A program made the position numbers and the translations under genes. From Streptomyces sp. TLI_053 (GTDB lineage: Bacteria; Actinomycetota; Actinomycetes; Streptomycetales; Streptomycetaceae): 64,000 nt of DNA. The notes under the pieces are model-generated. The model did not search any database. It worked only from the letters and a program-made list of their open reading frames with translations, and had not been told where the DNA came from. Shown here one piece after another: positions 40,922-49,313 of the stretch (its first letter is position 1; each line of letters starts with the position of its first letter). The DNA is taken from the NCBI RefSeq assembly GCF_900105395.1, contig NZ_LT629775.1, positions 9,141,501 through 9,205,500 on the forward strand, in the 5' to 3' direction.

Positions 40922-41820
40922 GAGGTCTCCTCCCGTGTCGTCCGGGCTCCAGGCCGGCCGTCGGGAGGCAGTGACGGATAGTAGAAATGCGACCGGCCGG
41001 GCCCGAGCAGCTCGGCCGGACGCTCCCCGGTGAGCCGGCGGAACTCGCGGGTGAAGTGGCTCTGGTCGTAGTACCCGGCGTCCAGCGCCGCCGGGAGGCT
41101 GTGGGGCGGCTCCTCCCGCAGCAGCAGCCGGGCGAGCCGCTGGAACCGGGCCAGCCGCTGGAACTCCTTGGGCCCGGCGCCGACCGCCGCCGGGAACATC
41201 CGCTGCAACCGCCGCGGGCCGACCCCGACCGTCTCCGCCAGCCGGTCGATCCGCAGTCCGGCGGGCCCGCGGTAGATCCGCCCCACCGCGGCGTCCAGCC
41301 ACGGCTCCGGCCGCCGGTGCGCTTCGAGCAGACCGGTCAGGAAGCGGTCCAGCACCGCCACTCGCGCGACCGGACCGCGGGCCGACCGGACCCGTTCGAC
41401 CAACCGCCGCCCCGGAGCGCCCCACAGCTCCTCGGTGTCCACCACCCGGTCGGCCAGTTCGTCGAGGCCGGCCGGCACCAGGTGGCGCAGCGCACCGGCC
41501 CGGAACCGCACCGCCACGAACCCGGGCCGTCCCGCGCCCGCCCGGTGCTCCAGGGACCAGGGCGTGCGCCGGAGGCAGACCAGGTGCCCGGCCGGCAGCG
41601 GGGTCGGCGGTCCTCCGTCCACAGGCCGCAGGTCCACCCCGCCCGACCAGTGCACCCAGAGCTCGGCCCCGGTGCCGGGAAGCAGCCGGGGCAGCGCGCC
41701 CGCGCCGCCCTCGGACCACCAGTACCGCTCGACCAGGGCCGCGAGGGCCGGCGCGGGACGGGTGTACGCCACGGCCGGTCGGCCCGTCAGTTCCGTTGCC
41801 TGATAAGACGATCGGCTCAC
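40918..41820 (-). CDS. AraC-family transcriptional regulator
   Basis: 300 aa from GTG 41820. The N-terminal domain reads AYTRPAPALAALVERYWWSEGG (DUF6597-like sensor). The C-terminal AraC HTH pair contains LRIDRLAETVGVGPRRLQRMFPAAVGAGPKEFQRLARFQRL and SLPAALDAGYYDQSHFTREFRRLTGERPAELL. It is translationally coupled to the ABM gene. It is divergent from the proline-iminopeptidase remnant at 41871. The ligand is unknown. Confidence 0.93.
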   Translation of the reverse strand: MSRSSYQATELTGRPAVAYTRPAPALAALVERYWWSEGGAGALPRLLPGTGAELWVHWSGGVDLRPVDGGPPTPLPAGHLVCLRRTPWSLEHRAGAGRPGFVAVRFRAGALRHLVPAGLDELADRVVDTEELWGAPGRRLVERVRSARGPVARVAVLDRFLTGLLEAHRRPEPWLDAAVGRIYRGPAGLRIDRLAETVGVGPRRLQRMFPAAVGAGPKEFQRLARFQRLARLLLREEPPHSLPAALDAGYYDQSHFTREFRRLTGERPAELLGPGRSHFYYPSLPPDGRPGARTTREETS

Positions 41821-41870
41821 CCGGAAGATGGTACGGCCATCGCCGTCGGGTCCGTGTGCGATCGATCGCC

Positions 41871-42439
41871 ATGGTGGACCTCTACGCTCCGACCGAACCG
41901 TACGACCGCGGGGTCCCACGCGGGCCCGGGACCCGTCCCGCCACCGACTGGTCCGCTTCGACCGGCGCAACTGCGGGCGCAGCACCCCGCACGCCTCGGA
42001 CCCGGCCGTGGACCTGGGCGTGAACACCACCCGGCACCTGATCGAGGACATCGAGCGTCTGCGCGAGCACCTCGGTATCGAGCGGTGGCTGGTCGACGGC
42101 GCCTCCTGGGGACCGGCGCTGGCGTTGGCCTGCACCCAGCGGTACCCGGAGCGGGTGACCGAGGTGGTGATCGCCGCCGTGACCACCGCCCGACGCTCGG
42201 AGATCGACTGGCTCTACCGGGGCGTGGCGCGGTTCCGCCCGGAGGCCTGGGAGCGTTTCCGGGACGCGGTGCCGGAGGCCGAGCGCGACGGGGACCTGCT
42301 CGCCGCCTACGCCGGGCTGACGGCACACCCCGACCGGGCGGTGCGCGAGCGGGCCGCCGCCGACTGGCCGGCCCGGGAGGACGCGGTGGCTGAACGCGTC
42401 GCCGTTGTCACGCGCGGTGGTAGGGCATCGGGCCCGTGA
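41871..42439 (+). pseudogene. Proline iminopeptidase remnant (pip)
   Basis: The first 14 codons read MVDLYAPTEPYDRG, the usual pip N-terminus. The frame then jumps: in a different frame the sequence continues RLVRFDRRNCGRSTPHASDP, then LIEDIERLREHLGIERWLVDGASWGPALALA, the pip core. The intervening segment (the HGGPG oxyanion region, roughly 40 residues) is missing. The C-terminal domain with the catalytic Asp and His is also gone, and the end of the frame runs into the convergent reductase gene. Catalytic Ser (GASWG) is retained, but the protein could not function. Two deletions are inferred. Confidence 0.8.
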
Positions 42440-43511
42440 CCTCGACGCCGAGCGCACCGGCGGCCTGGCGGGCCCAGAACGGGTTGCGCAGCAGCTCGCG
42501 GCCGACCAGGACGGCGTCGGCCCGGCCCTCGGCGAGGATCCGCTCGGCCTGCTCGACGTCGGTGATCAGGCCGACCGCCGCCACCGGCAGGTCCGTCTCC
42601 GTGCGCACCGCCTCGGCGAACGGGACCTGGAAGTCGGGGACGGACTCGATCCGGGCGTCCGGGACGAGGCCGCCGGTGGAGACGTCCAGCAGGTCGACGC
42701 CGTGGGCCTGGAGCTCCTTGGCCAGCCGGACGGTGTCCTCCGAGGTCCAGCCCTCGCGCCCATCCTCGGGGTTCTCGGTGAGCCAGTCGGTCGCCGAGAC
42801 CCGGAAGAAGAGCGGGAGTTCCTCGGGCCACACCTCGCGCACGGCGTCGACGACCTCCAGCGCGAACCGGATCCGGCCCTCGAAGGAGCCGCCGTAGCCG
42901 TCGGTGCGCCGGTTGCTGTGCGGGGAGAGGAACTCGTGCACGAGGTAGCCGTGCGCCCCGTGGATCTCGGCGACCTGGAAGCCGGCGTCCAGGGCCCGGC
43001 GCGCGGCGTCGGCGAACTGCCGCACGATCGCGCCGATCTGCTCCACCGTGAGCTCCTCGGGCGAGACCCGGTCCGGCGCGAACGGCAGCGCGCTGGGTGC
43101 CACCGGCCGCCAGCCGTGCGTCTCGTCCGGAGCGATGGCCCGGCCCCGGTCGACCCAGGTCCGCTCGGTCGACGCCTTCCGCCCGGCGTGAGCGATCTGG
43201 ATCGCCGGCACGGTGCCCTGCTCCTTGAGGAAGGAGGTGATCCGCCGGAACCCCTCGACCTGGGCGTCGTTCCACAGCCCGAGGTCGTAGGGCGAGATCC
43301 GGCCCTCGGGGCTCACCGCGGTGGCCTCGACGATGATCAGCCCGGTCCCGCCGGCGGCGCGCGCCGCGAGGTGGGTGAAGTGCCAGTCCGTCGGCACGCC
43401 CGCCGCCTCGCCGTCCGGCGCGGCGCTGTACTGGCACATCGGCGGCATCCACACCCGGTTGGGGACGGTCAGCGACCGCAGGGTGAAGGGGGTGAACAGG
43501 CTGGTGCTCAT
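42408..43511 (-). CDS. Old-yellow-enzyme family NADH:flavin oxidoreductase (YqjM-like)
   Basis: 367 aa. GGAGAT lies 6 nt before the ATG of MSTSLFTPFT. The FMN (beta/alpha)8 barrel has PPMCQYSA (the thermophilic-like OYE Cys), QIAHAGRK, EIHGAHGYLVHEFLSPHSNRRTD and VGLITDVEQAERILAEGRADAVLVGRELLRNP. These enzymes reduce activated C=C bonds of enals, quinones and nitro compounds. The promoter with a GATTGCA dyad upstream suggests MarR/TetR-type control. Its 3' end overlaps the pip remnant. Confidence 0.95.
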   Translation of the reverse strand: MSTSLFTPFTLRSLTVPNRVWMPPMCQYSAAPDGEAAGVPTDWHFTHLAARAAGGTGLIIVEATAVSPEGRISPYDLGLWNDAQVEGFRRITSFLKEQGTVPAIQIAHAGRKASTERTWVDRGRAIAPDETHGWRPVAPSALPFAPDRVSPEELTVEQIGAIVRQFADAARRALDAGFQVAEIHGAHGYLVHEFLSPHSNRRTDGYGGSFEGRIRFALEVVDAVREVWPEELPLFFRVSATDWLTENPEDGREGWTSEDTVRLAKELQAHGVDLLDVSTGGLVPDARIESVPDFQVPFAEAVRTETDLPVAAVGLITDVEQAERILAEGRADAVLVGRELLRNPFWARQAAGALGVEVTGPMPYHRA

Positions 43512-43541
43512 GTCGGATCTCCAGGAGAACGGCCCAAGAGT

Positions 43542-43596
43542 GATTGCAGATGCAATCTCTGTGGGAACAATAGTTGCATGCGCGCCACAATCGCAA
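43542..43596 (-). promoter_or_regulatory. Promoter and operator of the old-yellow-enzyme gene
   Basis: On the minus strand: TTGCGA (-35, 43596-43591), 18-bp spacer, TATTGT (-10, 43572-43567), followed by the dyad GATTGCA-GA-TGCAATC (43542-43557). An operator just downstream of the -10 fits repression. Spacer length and the -10 are identical to those of the MFS gene at 53417-53446. Confidence 0.65.
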
Positions 43597-43756
43597 GCCT
43601 CGGTCGTGGTCGGCCGGGAGCCGGGCACGGGCCGGACACGCGCCGGGCGCGGGCTTGCCCCTGACGCGCGGGGCAGGGGTTAGCGTCCGGATGTCGGGCC
43701 GCCCCGAGGCGGCCGCACGACGCCACCAACACCACCACCGGACCCTGGAGTTCGCC

Positions 43757-44785
43757 ATGTCCCCGTTCCCCGCCCGCACCCGTGAGGTCCGCCTCGTCGC
43801 CGCTCCGGACGGGCTTCCCGTCCCCGCCGACTTCGCCCTCGTCGAGACCCCCCTCGCCGCACCGGGGCCGGACCGGGTACTCGTCCGCAACCGCGCCTTC
43901 GTGGTCTTCCCCGGGCTGCGCAGCCTGATCGGTGGCGAGCTGCCCGCCGCCGCGCTGCCGACGGTCCGACCGGGGGACCCGATCTTCGGGCCCGCCCTCG
44001 GCGAGGTCCTGGCTGCGCCCGCCGAAGGACCGCTGCGCCCCGGGGACCTGGTGACCCACCTGCTGGGCTGGCGCGAGCACGCCGTCGCCGAGGCCGCCGT
44101 GTTCACCCGGGTGGCCGACGGCTTCCCCGATCCGCTCGCCCTGCTGTCGCCCGGCCTGGCCGCCTACGGCGCGCTGACCCGGGCGGCCGGGGTGCGGGAG
44201 GGCGACATCGTCCTCGTCACCGGCGCGGCGGGCGCGGTCGGCACGGTCGCCGGACAGGTGGCCCGGCTGCTCGGGGCCGCGCGGGTGATCGGCACCACCG
44301 GCTCGGCCGCGAAGGCCAAGCGGCTGACGGAGGAACTCGGCTACGACGCCGTCCTGGTGCGCGGCGAGCGCCCGATCGCGGACCAGCTCGCCGAGGCGGC
44401 CCCGGAAGGCATCGACGTCCTGCTCGACATGGTCGGCGGCGAGCAGCTGACGGCCGCCGTCGACGCCGCCCGGCCGGGCGCGCGGTTCGCGCTGATCGGC
44501 GCGCTCGCCGGCCAGTTCGACCCGGCCCGCCGCGGTGCCAGCTCGCCCGCCGTGGTGGACAGCTTCCGCCTGCTCCTCCTCGACGCCACCGTCCACGGCA
44601 TCTCCGGCCGGCGCTACCAGGACCTGGACCCGGAATGGCGCGAACGGCTCGCGGACTGGCTGCGCTCCGGCGAACTGACCGTCCCCCGGACCGTCCTCAC
44701 GGGCATCGAACAGGCTCCCGGGGCGTTGTCCAGGCTGATCGAGGGCGACCTCTTCGGCGCGCTGATCGTGGAACTGACGGACTGA
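43757..44785 (+). CDS. MDR-superfamily NADP-dependent oxidoreductase
   Basis: 342 aa, no zinc-binding Cys cluster. It has a GroES-like N-domain, then ALLSPGLAAYGALTRAAGVREGDIVLVTGAAGAVGTVAGQVARLLGAARVIGTTGSAAK, the NADP Rossmann motif of the leukotriene-B4-dehydrogenase/alkenal reductase type, and LLDMVGGEQL. It reduces alkenals/enones (family knowledge). CTGGAG lies upstream of the ATG. It is followed after 50 nt by a MerR regulator that may control it; divergent from another enone reductase at 42408. Confidence 0.92.
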   Translation: MSPFPARTREVRLVAAPDGLPVPADFALVETPLAAPGPDRVLVRNRAFVVFPGLRSLIGGELPAAALPTVRPGDPIFGPALGEVLAAPAEGPLRPGDLVTHLLGWREHAVAEAAVFTRVADGFPDPLALLSPGLAAYGALTRAAGVREGDIVLVTGAAGAVGTVAGQVARLLGAARVIGTTGSAAKAKRLTEELGYDAVLVRGERPIADQLAEAAPEGIDVLLDMVGGEQLTAAVDAARPGARFALIGALAGQFDPARRGASSPAVVDSFRLLLLDATVHGISGRRYQDLDPEWRERLADWLRSGELTVPRTVLTGIEQAPGALSRLIEGDLFGALIVELTD

Positions 44786-44835
44786 CGGACCGGCCGGCTC
44801 CCCGGCCGGTCGGCCGACGGACACACGGAGGACGG

Positions 44836-45246
44836 ATGGCCGCTCGGATGAGGATCGGCGACGCGGCGGCAGCCGCCGGCACCACGCCCAGGGCGCTGCG
44901 TTTCTACGAACAGCGCGGCCTGCTCCCGCCGCCCGCCCGCAGCGCCTCCGGCCAGCGCGAGTACGGCTCGGGCACCGTGGACAGAGTGCGGGTCATCCGC
45001 GCCCTGCTGGCCCTCGGCCTGACCGTTGAAGACCTCGTCAGCCGCTCGCACCGGCTCGACCTGCTCGCCGAGGACCCTCCGCGCAGCTGCGCCTCCGACG
45101 GGGACTTCGGGCCGGACACCTTCGCCCCGGTGGTCGAGCGGCGGCTCGCCGCGCTGGACGCGGAGATCGCCCGGCTGACCCGGCTGCGCGAGGCCCTGGC
45201 CCGCCACACCGGGACGCCGCCCGGTCCGGAGCTCCCGGGGCAGTGA
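44836..45246 (+). CDS. MerR-family transcriptional regulator
   Basis: 136 aa. GGAGGACGG precedes the ATG. The MerR HTH is clear: MRIGDAAAAAGTTPRALRFYEQRGLLPPPARSASGQREYG, followed by the dimerisation helix ending RLAALDAEIARLTRLREALARHTG. There is only one effector-region Cys (RSCASDG), so it is not a typical metal sensor. It is the last gene after the MDR reductase. Its stop codon lies inside the first unit of a 60-bp tandem repeat. Confidence 0.93.
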   Translation: MAARMRIGDAAAAAGTTPRALRFYEQRGLLPPPARSASGQREYGSGTVDRVRVIRALLALGLTVEDLVSRSHRLDLLAEDPPRSCASDGDFGPDTFAPVVERRLAALDAEIARLTRLREALARHTGTPPGPELPGQ

Positions 45247-45409
45247 GTAGTGCCGGACCCGGTGGTGCCGGGCAGGGTGGCGGGTCCGGAGCTCCCGGGG
45301 CAGTGAGTAGTGCCGGACCCGGTGGTGCCGGGCAGGGTGGCGGGTCCGGAGCTCCCGGGGCAGTGAGTAGTGCCGGACCCGGTGGTGCCGGGCAGGGTGG
45401 CGGGTCCGG
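45223..45409. repeat. Perfect 60-bp minisatellite, 3.1 copies
   Basis: A 60-bp unit repeats exactly from about 45223 to 45409, covering the last codons and stop of merR. Each unit contains an inverted pair, CCGGACCCG (45253-45261) and CGGGTCCGG (45281-45289), so each can form the same 9-bp-stem hairpin. It looks like a terminator multiplied by slippage. Unit length is a multiple of 3, so all frames stay open through it. Confidence 0.95.
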
Positions 45410-45534
45410 CCGTCGTTCGGGTGACCCTGCGGTGCGGCGCCGATCGTGCGTGGGCGATCGAGGGTTAGGAAGTGCAGGACCGCACCGCGCCGGTGGTCCG
45501 TGGGGCCGCCGGCCCGACGAGAGGAGTCCCCGGC

Positions 45535-46356
45535 GTGGCCGTCCCCACCACGTTCGACCAGCGGGTGAAGAGCTACAGCCTGCCCCACGCCTACTGGCTG
45601 GCCCGGGCCGCCGATCTGGCCTACAAGGACGAGGAGACGATCGAGCGACAGGCCCGCGACTGGGGCTTCACCGAGGTGCGGCACCACGAGACCAGGTTCG
45701 CGCCGCCCTTCCCGCTCCAGGACACCCAGGCCTTCACCATGGCCGGTGAGCACATGGTCGTGACCGCCTTCCGGGGCACCGAGCCGCAGCAGATCCGCGA
45801 CTGGCTGTCGGACGCCACCACCCCGCCCTGGCCGGGGCCGGCCAGGACCGGTTACGTGCACTACGGCTTCGGCGAGGCCCTGGAGTCGGTGTTCCCGGAC
45901 GTGCGGAAGGCCGTCACCGAGCTCCGCACCCAGGACCAGAGCGTCTGGCTCACCGGCCACAGCCTCGGCGGGGCGCTGGCCATGCTGGCCGGCGCCCGGC
46001 TGCTGCTGGAGGAACCGCGACTGGCGGCCGACGGCGTGGTCACCTTCGGCCAGCCCCGGACCTGTGACCGCCTGCTGGCCGCGGCGTACAACAAGGGCTT
46101 CCAGAAACGGATGTTCCGTTTCGTCAACAACAACGACATCGTTCCCCAGCTGCCGCCCGAGCCCGCCTACACCCATGTCGACGCGCTGCGGTACATCGAC
46201 TCCGGCGGGAAGCTGCACGACTCGGTCGGCCTGGTCGGCGGGCTGGCGGACCGGGCGAAGGGCCTGACCGCCGACGCCTTCGCGCCGGCCAGTGACGGCA
46301 TGCGGGACCACTTCATGCGCAACTACCTCGCCGCGTTGGAGAAGAACCTCGCCTGA
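45535..46356 (+). CDS. Class 3 lipase-like alpha/beta hydrolase
   Basis: 273 aa from GTG 45535 (GAGAGGAG upstream). It has the lipase_3 fold: HMVVTAFRGTEPQQIRDWLSD, nucleophile Ser in VWLTGHSLGGALAML, Asp in VNNNDIVPQLP, and His in DGMRDHFMRNYL. No signal peptide, so intracellular unless exported otherwise. An earlier in-frame GTG at 45472 adds 21 low-complexity residues and is less likely. It probably hydrolyses glycerides or other esters. Confidence 0.92.
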   Translation: MAVPTTFDQRVKSYSLPHAYWLARAADLAYKDEETIERQARDWGFTEVRHHETRFAPPFPLQDTQAFTMAGEHMVVTAFRGTEPQQIRDWLSDATTPPWPGPARTGYVHYGFGEALESVFPDVRKAVTELRTQDQSVWLTGHSLGGALAMLAGARLLLEEPRLAADGVVTFGQPRTCDRLLAAAYNKGFQKRMFRFVNNNDIVPQLPPEPAYTHVDALRYIDSGGKLHDSVGLVGGLADRAKGLTADAFAPASDGMRDHFMRNYLAALEKNLA

Positions 46357-46511
46357 CCGCGGTGGGGATCCGGGCCCGTCGGGGTCCGGATCCCCCGAAC
46401 GGGCCGGATTTCCGCGAACGCGTCCTCCCTGCAACCGAGTTCTGGAAGCATCGGCCTGGTTCCGGACCGATCCCGTTCCGGGAGGTGCGGCAGGAGAGGG
46501 GCCTCGGGGCG

Positions 46512-47258
46512 ATGCAGAGGACTGGTACGAGGCGTGCGGGGGCGGCGGTTCTCGCCGGGGCGGTGGCCGCCGTGCTGGGGGTCGCGGGCTGTACGTCCGC
46601 CGGCTCCACCGGGGCGGCGGGACCGCCGTCGTCCTCGGGCCCGGTGAGCACCACGGCACCCGCTCCGACGGCCACCCCGTCGAGCGGCTCGACGGGAGCG
46701 GCGACCGCATCCCCGTCGACCGCCTCCCCGACACCCGCCGCACCGGCGCCGAGCCCGACCTGCTTCGACACCGGCATGGTCGGCGACACCACGGTGGCCG
46801 GCTACCTCTCCCGGCTCCCGGGCGCAGCGCGGATCATCGATCCGGGGATCTTCATGGACCTGGACGGCCTTCACCTGGACACCACGGGGGACCAGCGGCC
46901 CTGCGGACCGGTGACCGTGCGGATCACCCGGTTCACCGTGCGGCTGTCCCACACCGGTTCGGGCACCGTCACGCGCCCCTCGTACGCCTACAGCCCGCTG
47001 GACACCACCGAGGTGACGGTCGGCCCGGCCAACGGCCTCGCCCCGGGCAGCGCGCCCCCGGCGACCTCGCACTGCTCCGGGGTGCTCTCCGTGGTCCAAC
47101 TGGGCGCGCCGGTCAAGGAGGCCGACCTGCCGCAGCGGCTCGACCTGGTCGCCCCGAGCCCTGCGCCCAGCGCGCCGTACCACCAGCGGGTGAAGGTGAC
47201 CGGCGAGCGCCAGGTGGCGGCCGGACTGGCCCTCCCGGCCGACGCCGCCACCTGCTGA
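46512..47258 (+). CDS. Putative lipoprotein (DUF4232-like)
   Basis: 248 aa. The signal ends in the lipobox V-A-G-C (Cys27). A Ser/Thr/Pro/Ala-rich spacer (28-85) would reach through the cell wall. The outer domain has four Cys (SPTCFDTG, QRPCGPV, SHCSGV, final C) and a beta pattern (VTVRITRFTVRLSH) like the DUF4232 lipoproteins of actinobacteria. It follows the lipase in the same direction by 155 nt. Function unknown. Confidence 0.8.
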   Translation: MQRTGTRRAGAAVLAGAVAAVLGVAGCTSAGSTGAAGPPSSSGPVSTTAPAPTATPSSGSTGAATASPSTASPTPAAPAPSPTCFDTGMVGDTTVAGYLSRLPGAARIIDPGIFMDLDGLHLDTTGDQRPCGPVTVRITRFTVRLSHTGSGTVTRPSYAYSPLDTTEVTVGPANGLAPGSAPPATSHCSGVLSVVQLGAPVKEADLPQRLDLVAPSPAPSAPYHQRVKVTGERQVAAGLALPADAATC

Positions 47259-47275
47259 CCGCCGCCGCTGCCGCG

Positions 47276-47869
47276 CTACGCGGTCGGCGGCGCCCACTGC
47301 GGGTCGCGGCCGGTGAAGCCGAGCAGCACGGCGGCCCGGCCGGCGTCCGCGGGGACCTCGACCACGGGGCCGAACTTGCCGAAGGTGTCCCGGACGAAGT
47401 CGACGATCCGGGCGGCCGGGCTCTCCAGCCCCTCCGCCAGGGCGTCGGTGAGCGGGAGGTCCTGACCGGTCGCGCGGGCGATGTCCCAGGCGTGCACGGC
47501 GGCGTCCAGCGCCGCGACCGCCGCCCCGGCCCCCGCCGGCATCGGGCCCATCGGCGTCGGCACGCTCTCGGCGTCCCGGACCGACTGCCAGGCCTTCGCC
47601 GCCGCCTCCAGCACCGCCGCCAGCTCGGCGACCGCGTCGCCGCCGCCCGCCGGAGCGTCCGCCGGGGCGAACGGGTCCCCCGCCGGGGCCTCCTCGGTGA
47701 TCTGCATGACCAGCGCCTGCTGGTCGAGCCGCGCGTGGTTCAGCACCTGACGCACCGTCCACTCGCTGCACGGCGTCGGCGCGCCCCAGGCGCCCTCCGG
47801 CACCCCCCGCACCACGGTCAGCAGGTAGTCGTGCGCCCCGGCCAGCAGCGCGAAACCGTCGACGGACAT
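47276..47869 (-). CDS. TIGR03086 / mycothiol-dependent maleylpyruvate-isomerase-fold protein
   Basis: 197 aa from MSVDGFALLAG (GGAGGGG upstream). It has the DinB-like metal-binding fold: PTPCSEWTVRQVLNHARLDQQALV (first His of the metal triad) and AALDAAVHAWDIARATGQDL (second His). Many actinobacterial members are mycothiol-dependent enzymes; the substrate here is unknown. The first 32 codons of the longer frame are poor and were left out. It is convergent with the lipoprotein gene, 17 bp away. Confidence 0.88.
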   Translation of the reverse strand: MSVDGFALLAGAHDYLLTVVRGVPEGAWGAPTPCSEWTVRQVLNHARLDQQALVMQITEEAPAGDPFAPADAPAGGGDAVAELAAVLEAAAKAWQSVRDAESVPTPMGPMPAGAGAAVAALDAAVHAWDIARATGQDLPLTDALAEGLESPAARIVDFVRDTFGKFGPVVEVPADAGRAAVLLGFTGRDPQWAPPTA

Positions 47870-48020
47870 CCGGCATCCCCTCCAGATTCGTTCGGCATCG
47901 ACCCGGGCGGCAGCAGCGTCCGCCCCGAAGTCGTTCACCCTCACCATAGGCCCCACCACTGACAATCGGCAGCTCCGGCGGTCCCGGCGGCTCCGGACGG
48001 GCGGGCGCGGCCCGGGCCGC

Positions 48021-49052
48021 TCAGGGCGTCAGCACGATCTTGCCGCCGACCGTGCCGGACTCCGCGAGGCGCAGCGCCTCCGCGGCCCGCGACAGCGGGA
48101 GTTCGGCGGCGACCCGGGCCGTCACCTCGCCGCGGCGCACGGCGCCGAAGACCTCGCCGAGGTCGGCCCGCAGCCGGGCGCGGAAACGGTCCTTGCCCAG
48201 CCCCCGGCCCGCCCAGATGTTGTAGAAGTGGGCCCGGCGGCCGTTCGGCAGGGTGTTCCAGAGCCAGGTGCGGGCCAGGATCTTGAGCACGGGCCACTGC
48301 TTGGAGCCGCTGTCGTCCCGGGTCGAGGCGCTGCCGTAGGCGATCAGCGTGCCGCCGGGGGCGAGCAGGCTCCAGGAGTCGATCACGCTGCGCCCGCCGA
48401 CGTGGTCGAACACCGCGTCCACCCCGCCCGGCGCCAGCTCCCGGACCCGGGCCGCGACATCGCCGGCACGGTAGTCGACCGGCTCGACCCCGAGTTCGCG
48501 CAGGGCCTCGTGGTGGCGGGCGGAGGCGGTGCCGATCACCCGGACGCCCGCCGCGCCGGCGAGCTGGACCAGGACGGAGCCCACGCCGCCGCTCGCACCG
48601 TGCACCAGGACGGTCTGTCCGGCGCGCACCCGCGCCCTGCGGTGCAGCATCTGCCAGGCGGTGATGCCGTTGACCACCACGGTCTCCGCCTCGGCCGGGG
48701 TGAGGCCGTCCGGCACCGGCACGGCGTCGGCGGCGTCGACGGCCACGTGGCTGGCCCAGCCGCCGACCTTCACCAGGGCGGCGACCCGCTGCCCGAGCAG
48801 CCCCGGGTCGACGCCCTCACCGGTGGCCAGCACCCGGCCCACCAGGTCGTATCCGGGCACGAAGGGGAAGGGCGGCTGGTCGTAGTACCGGCCGCGGCGC
48901 ATCTGCTGCTCGGCGAAGGAGACGCCGGTGGCCTCGACGCCGATCACGATCCGGCCCCGCCCGGCCTCCGGCACGACCCCGTACCGGAGCTCCAGTCCCT
49001 CGGGGGCCACGACACCCGGCAGTACGACCTCGACCAGACGCTCGTCACTCAT
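48021..49052 (-). CDS. Quinone-oxidoreductase-like MDR protein
   Basis: 343 aa, zinc-free MDR. The N-domain has GVSFAEQQMRRGRYYDQPPFPFVPGYDLVGRV; the Rossmann part has VLVHGASGGVGSVLVQLAGAAGVRVIGTAS and FDHVGGRSVIDSWSLLAPGGTLIAYG. It resembles synaptic-vesicle VAT-1-like quinone reductases. A perfect GTTATAA-G-TTATAAC dyad lies 43 nt upstream of the ATG, which marks strong local control. Confidence 0.92.
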   Translation of the reverse strand: MSDERLVEVVLPGVVAPEGLELRYGVVPEAGRGRIVIGVEATGVSFAEQQMRRGRYYDQPPFPFVPGYDLVGRVLATGEGVDPGLLGQRVAALVKVGGWASHVAVDAADAVPVPDGLTPAEAETVVVNGITAWQMLHRRARVRAGQTVLVHGASGGVGSVLVQLAGAAGVRVIGTASARHHEALRELGVEPVDYRAGDVAARVRELAPGGVDAVFDHVGGRSVIDSWSLLAPGGTLIAYGSASTRDDSGSKQWPVLKILARTWLWNTLPNGRRAHFYNIWAGRGLGKDRFRARLRADLGEVFGAVRRGEVTARVAAELPLSRAAEALRLAESGTVGGKIVLTP

Positions 49053-49094
49053 GGTCCTGCTCTCCTTCTTCGCTCGTCAGATGCTCTTGCGTTC

Positions 49095-49109
49095 GTTATA
49101 AGTTATAAC
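49095..49109. promoter_or_regulatory. Perfect 15-bp operator dyad upstream of the quinone reductase
   Basis: GTTATAA-G-TTATAAC, AT-rich in a very GC-rich setting, 43-57 nt before the ATG on the minus strand. It looks like an HxlR, MarR or TetR-type operator. No regulator gene is adjacent. Confidence 0.75.
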
Positions 49110-49313
49110 TCCTTCGGGTCGTGAGCGTCAAGAGCGATCGTGAGACCCTCTAACTGCGTGCTTCCTCCAAGATCGTCGTGATAGCTTCGCTCCCGCCGTG
49201 CGCCGCTGTTACCGGAGGAGGTGGGACCGATCAACGCTGCAACCCGTCGGGTACCCCTCTCTCGCATGGCCTGAGGGCTGCCCGCACCAGGCATCCCGAA
49301 AGGCCCGAACGCT

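Noticed and set aside
45243..45749. Repeat-encoded ORF starting in the merR stop region
   Set aside because: The first part would encode a 20-aa Gly-rich repeat, but the rest is an out-of-frame reading of the lipase gene, so the ORF is a by-product of the minisatellite.
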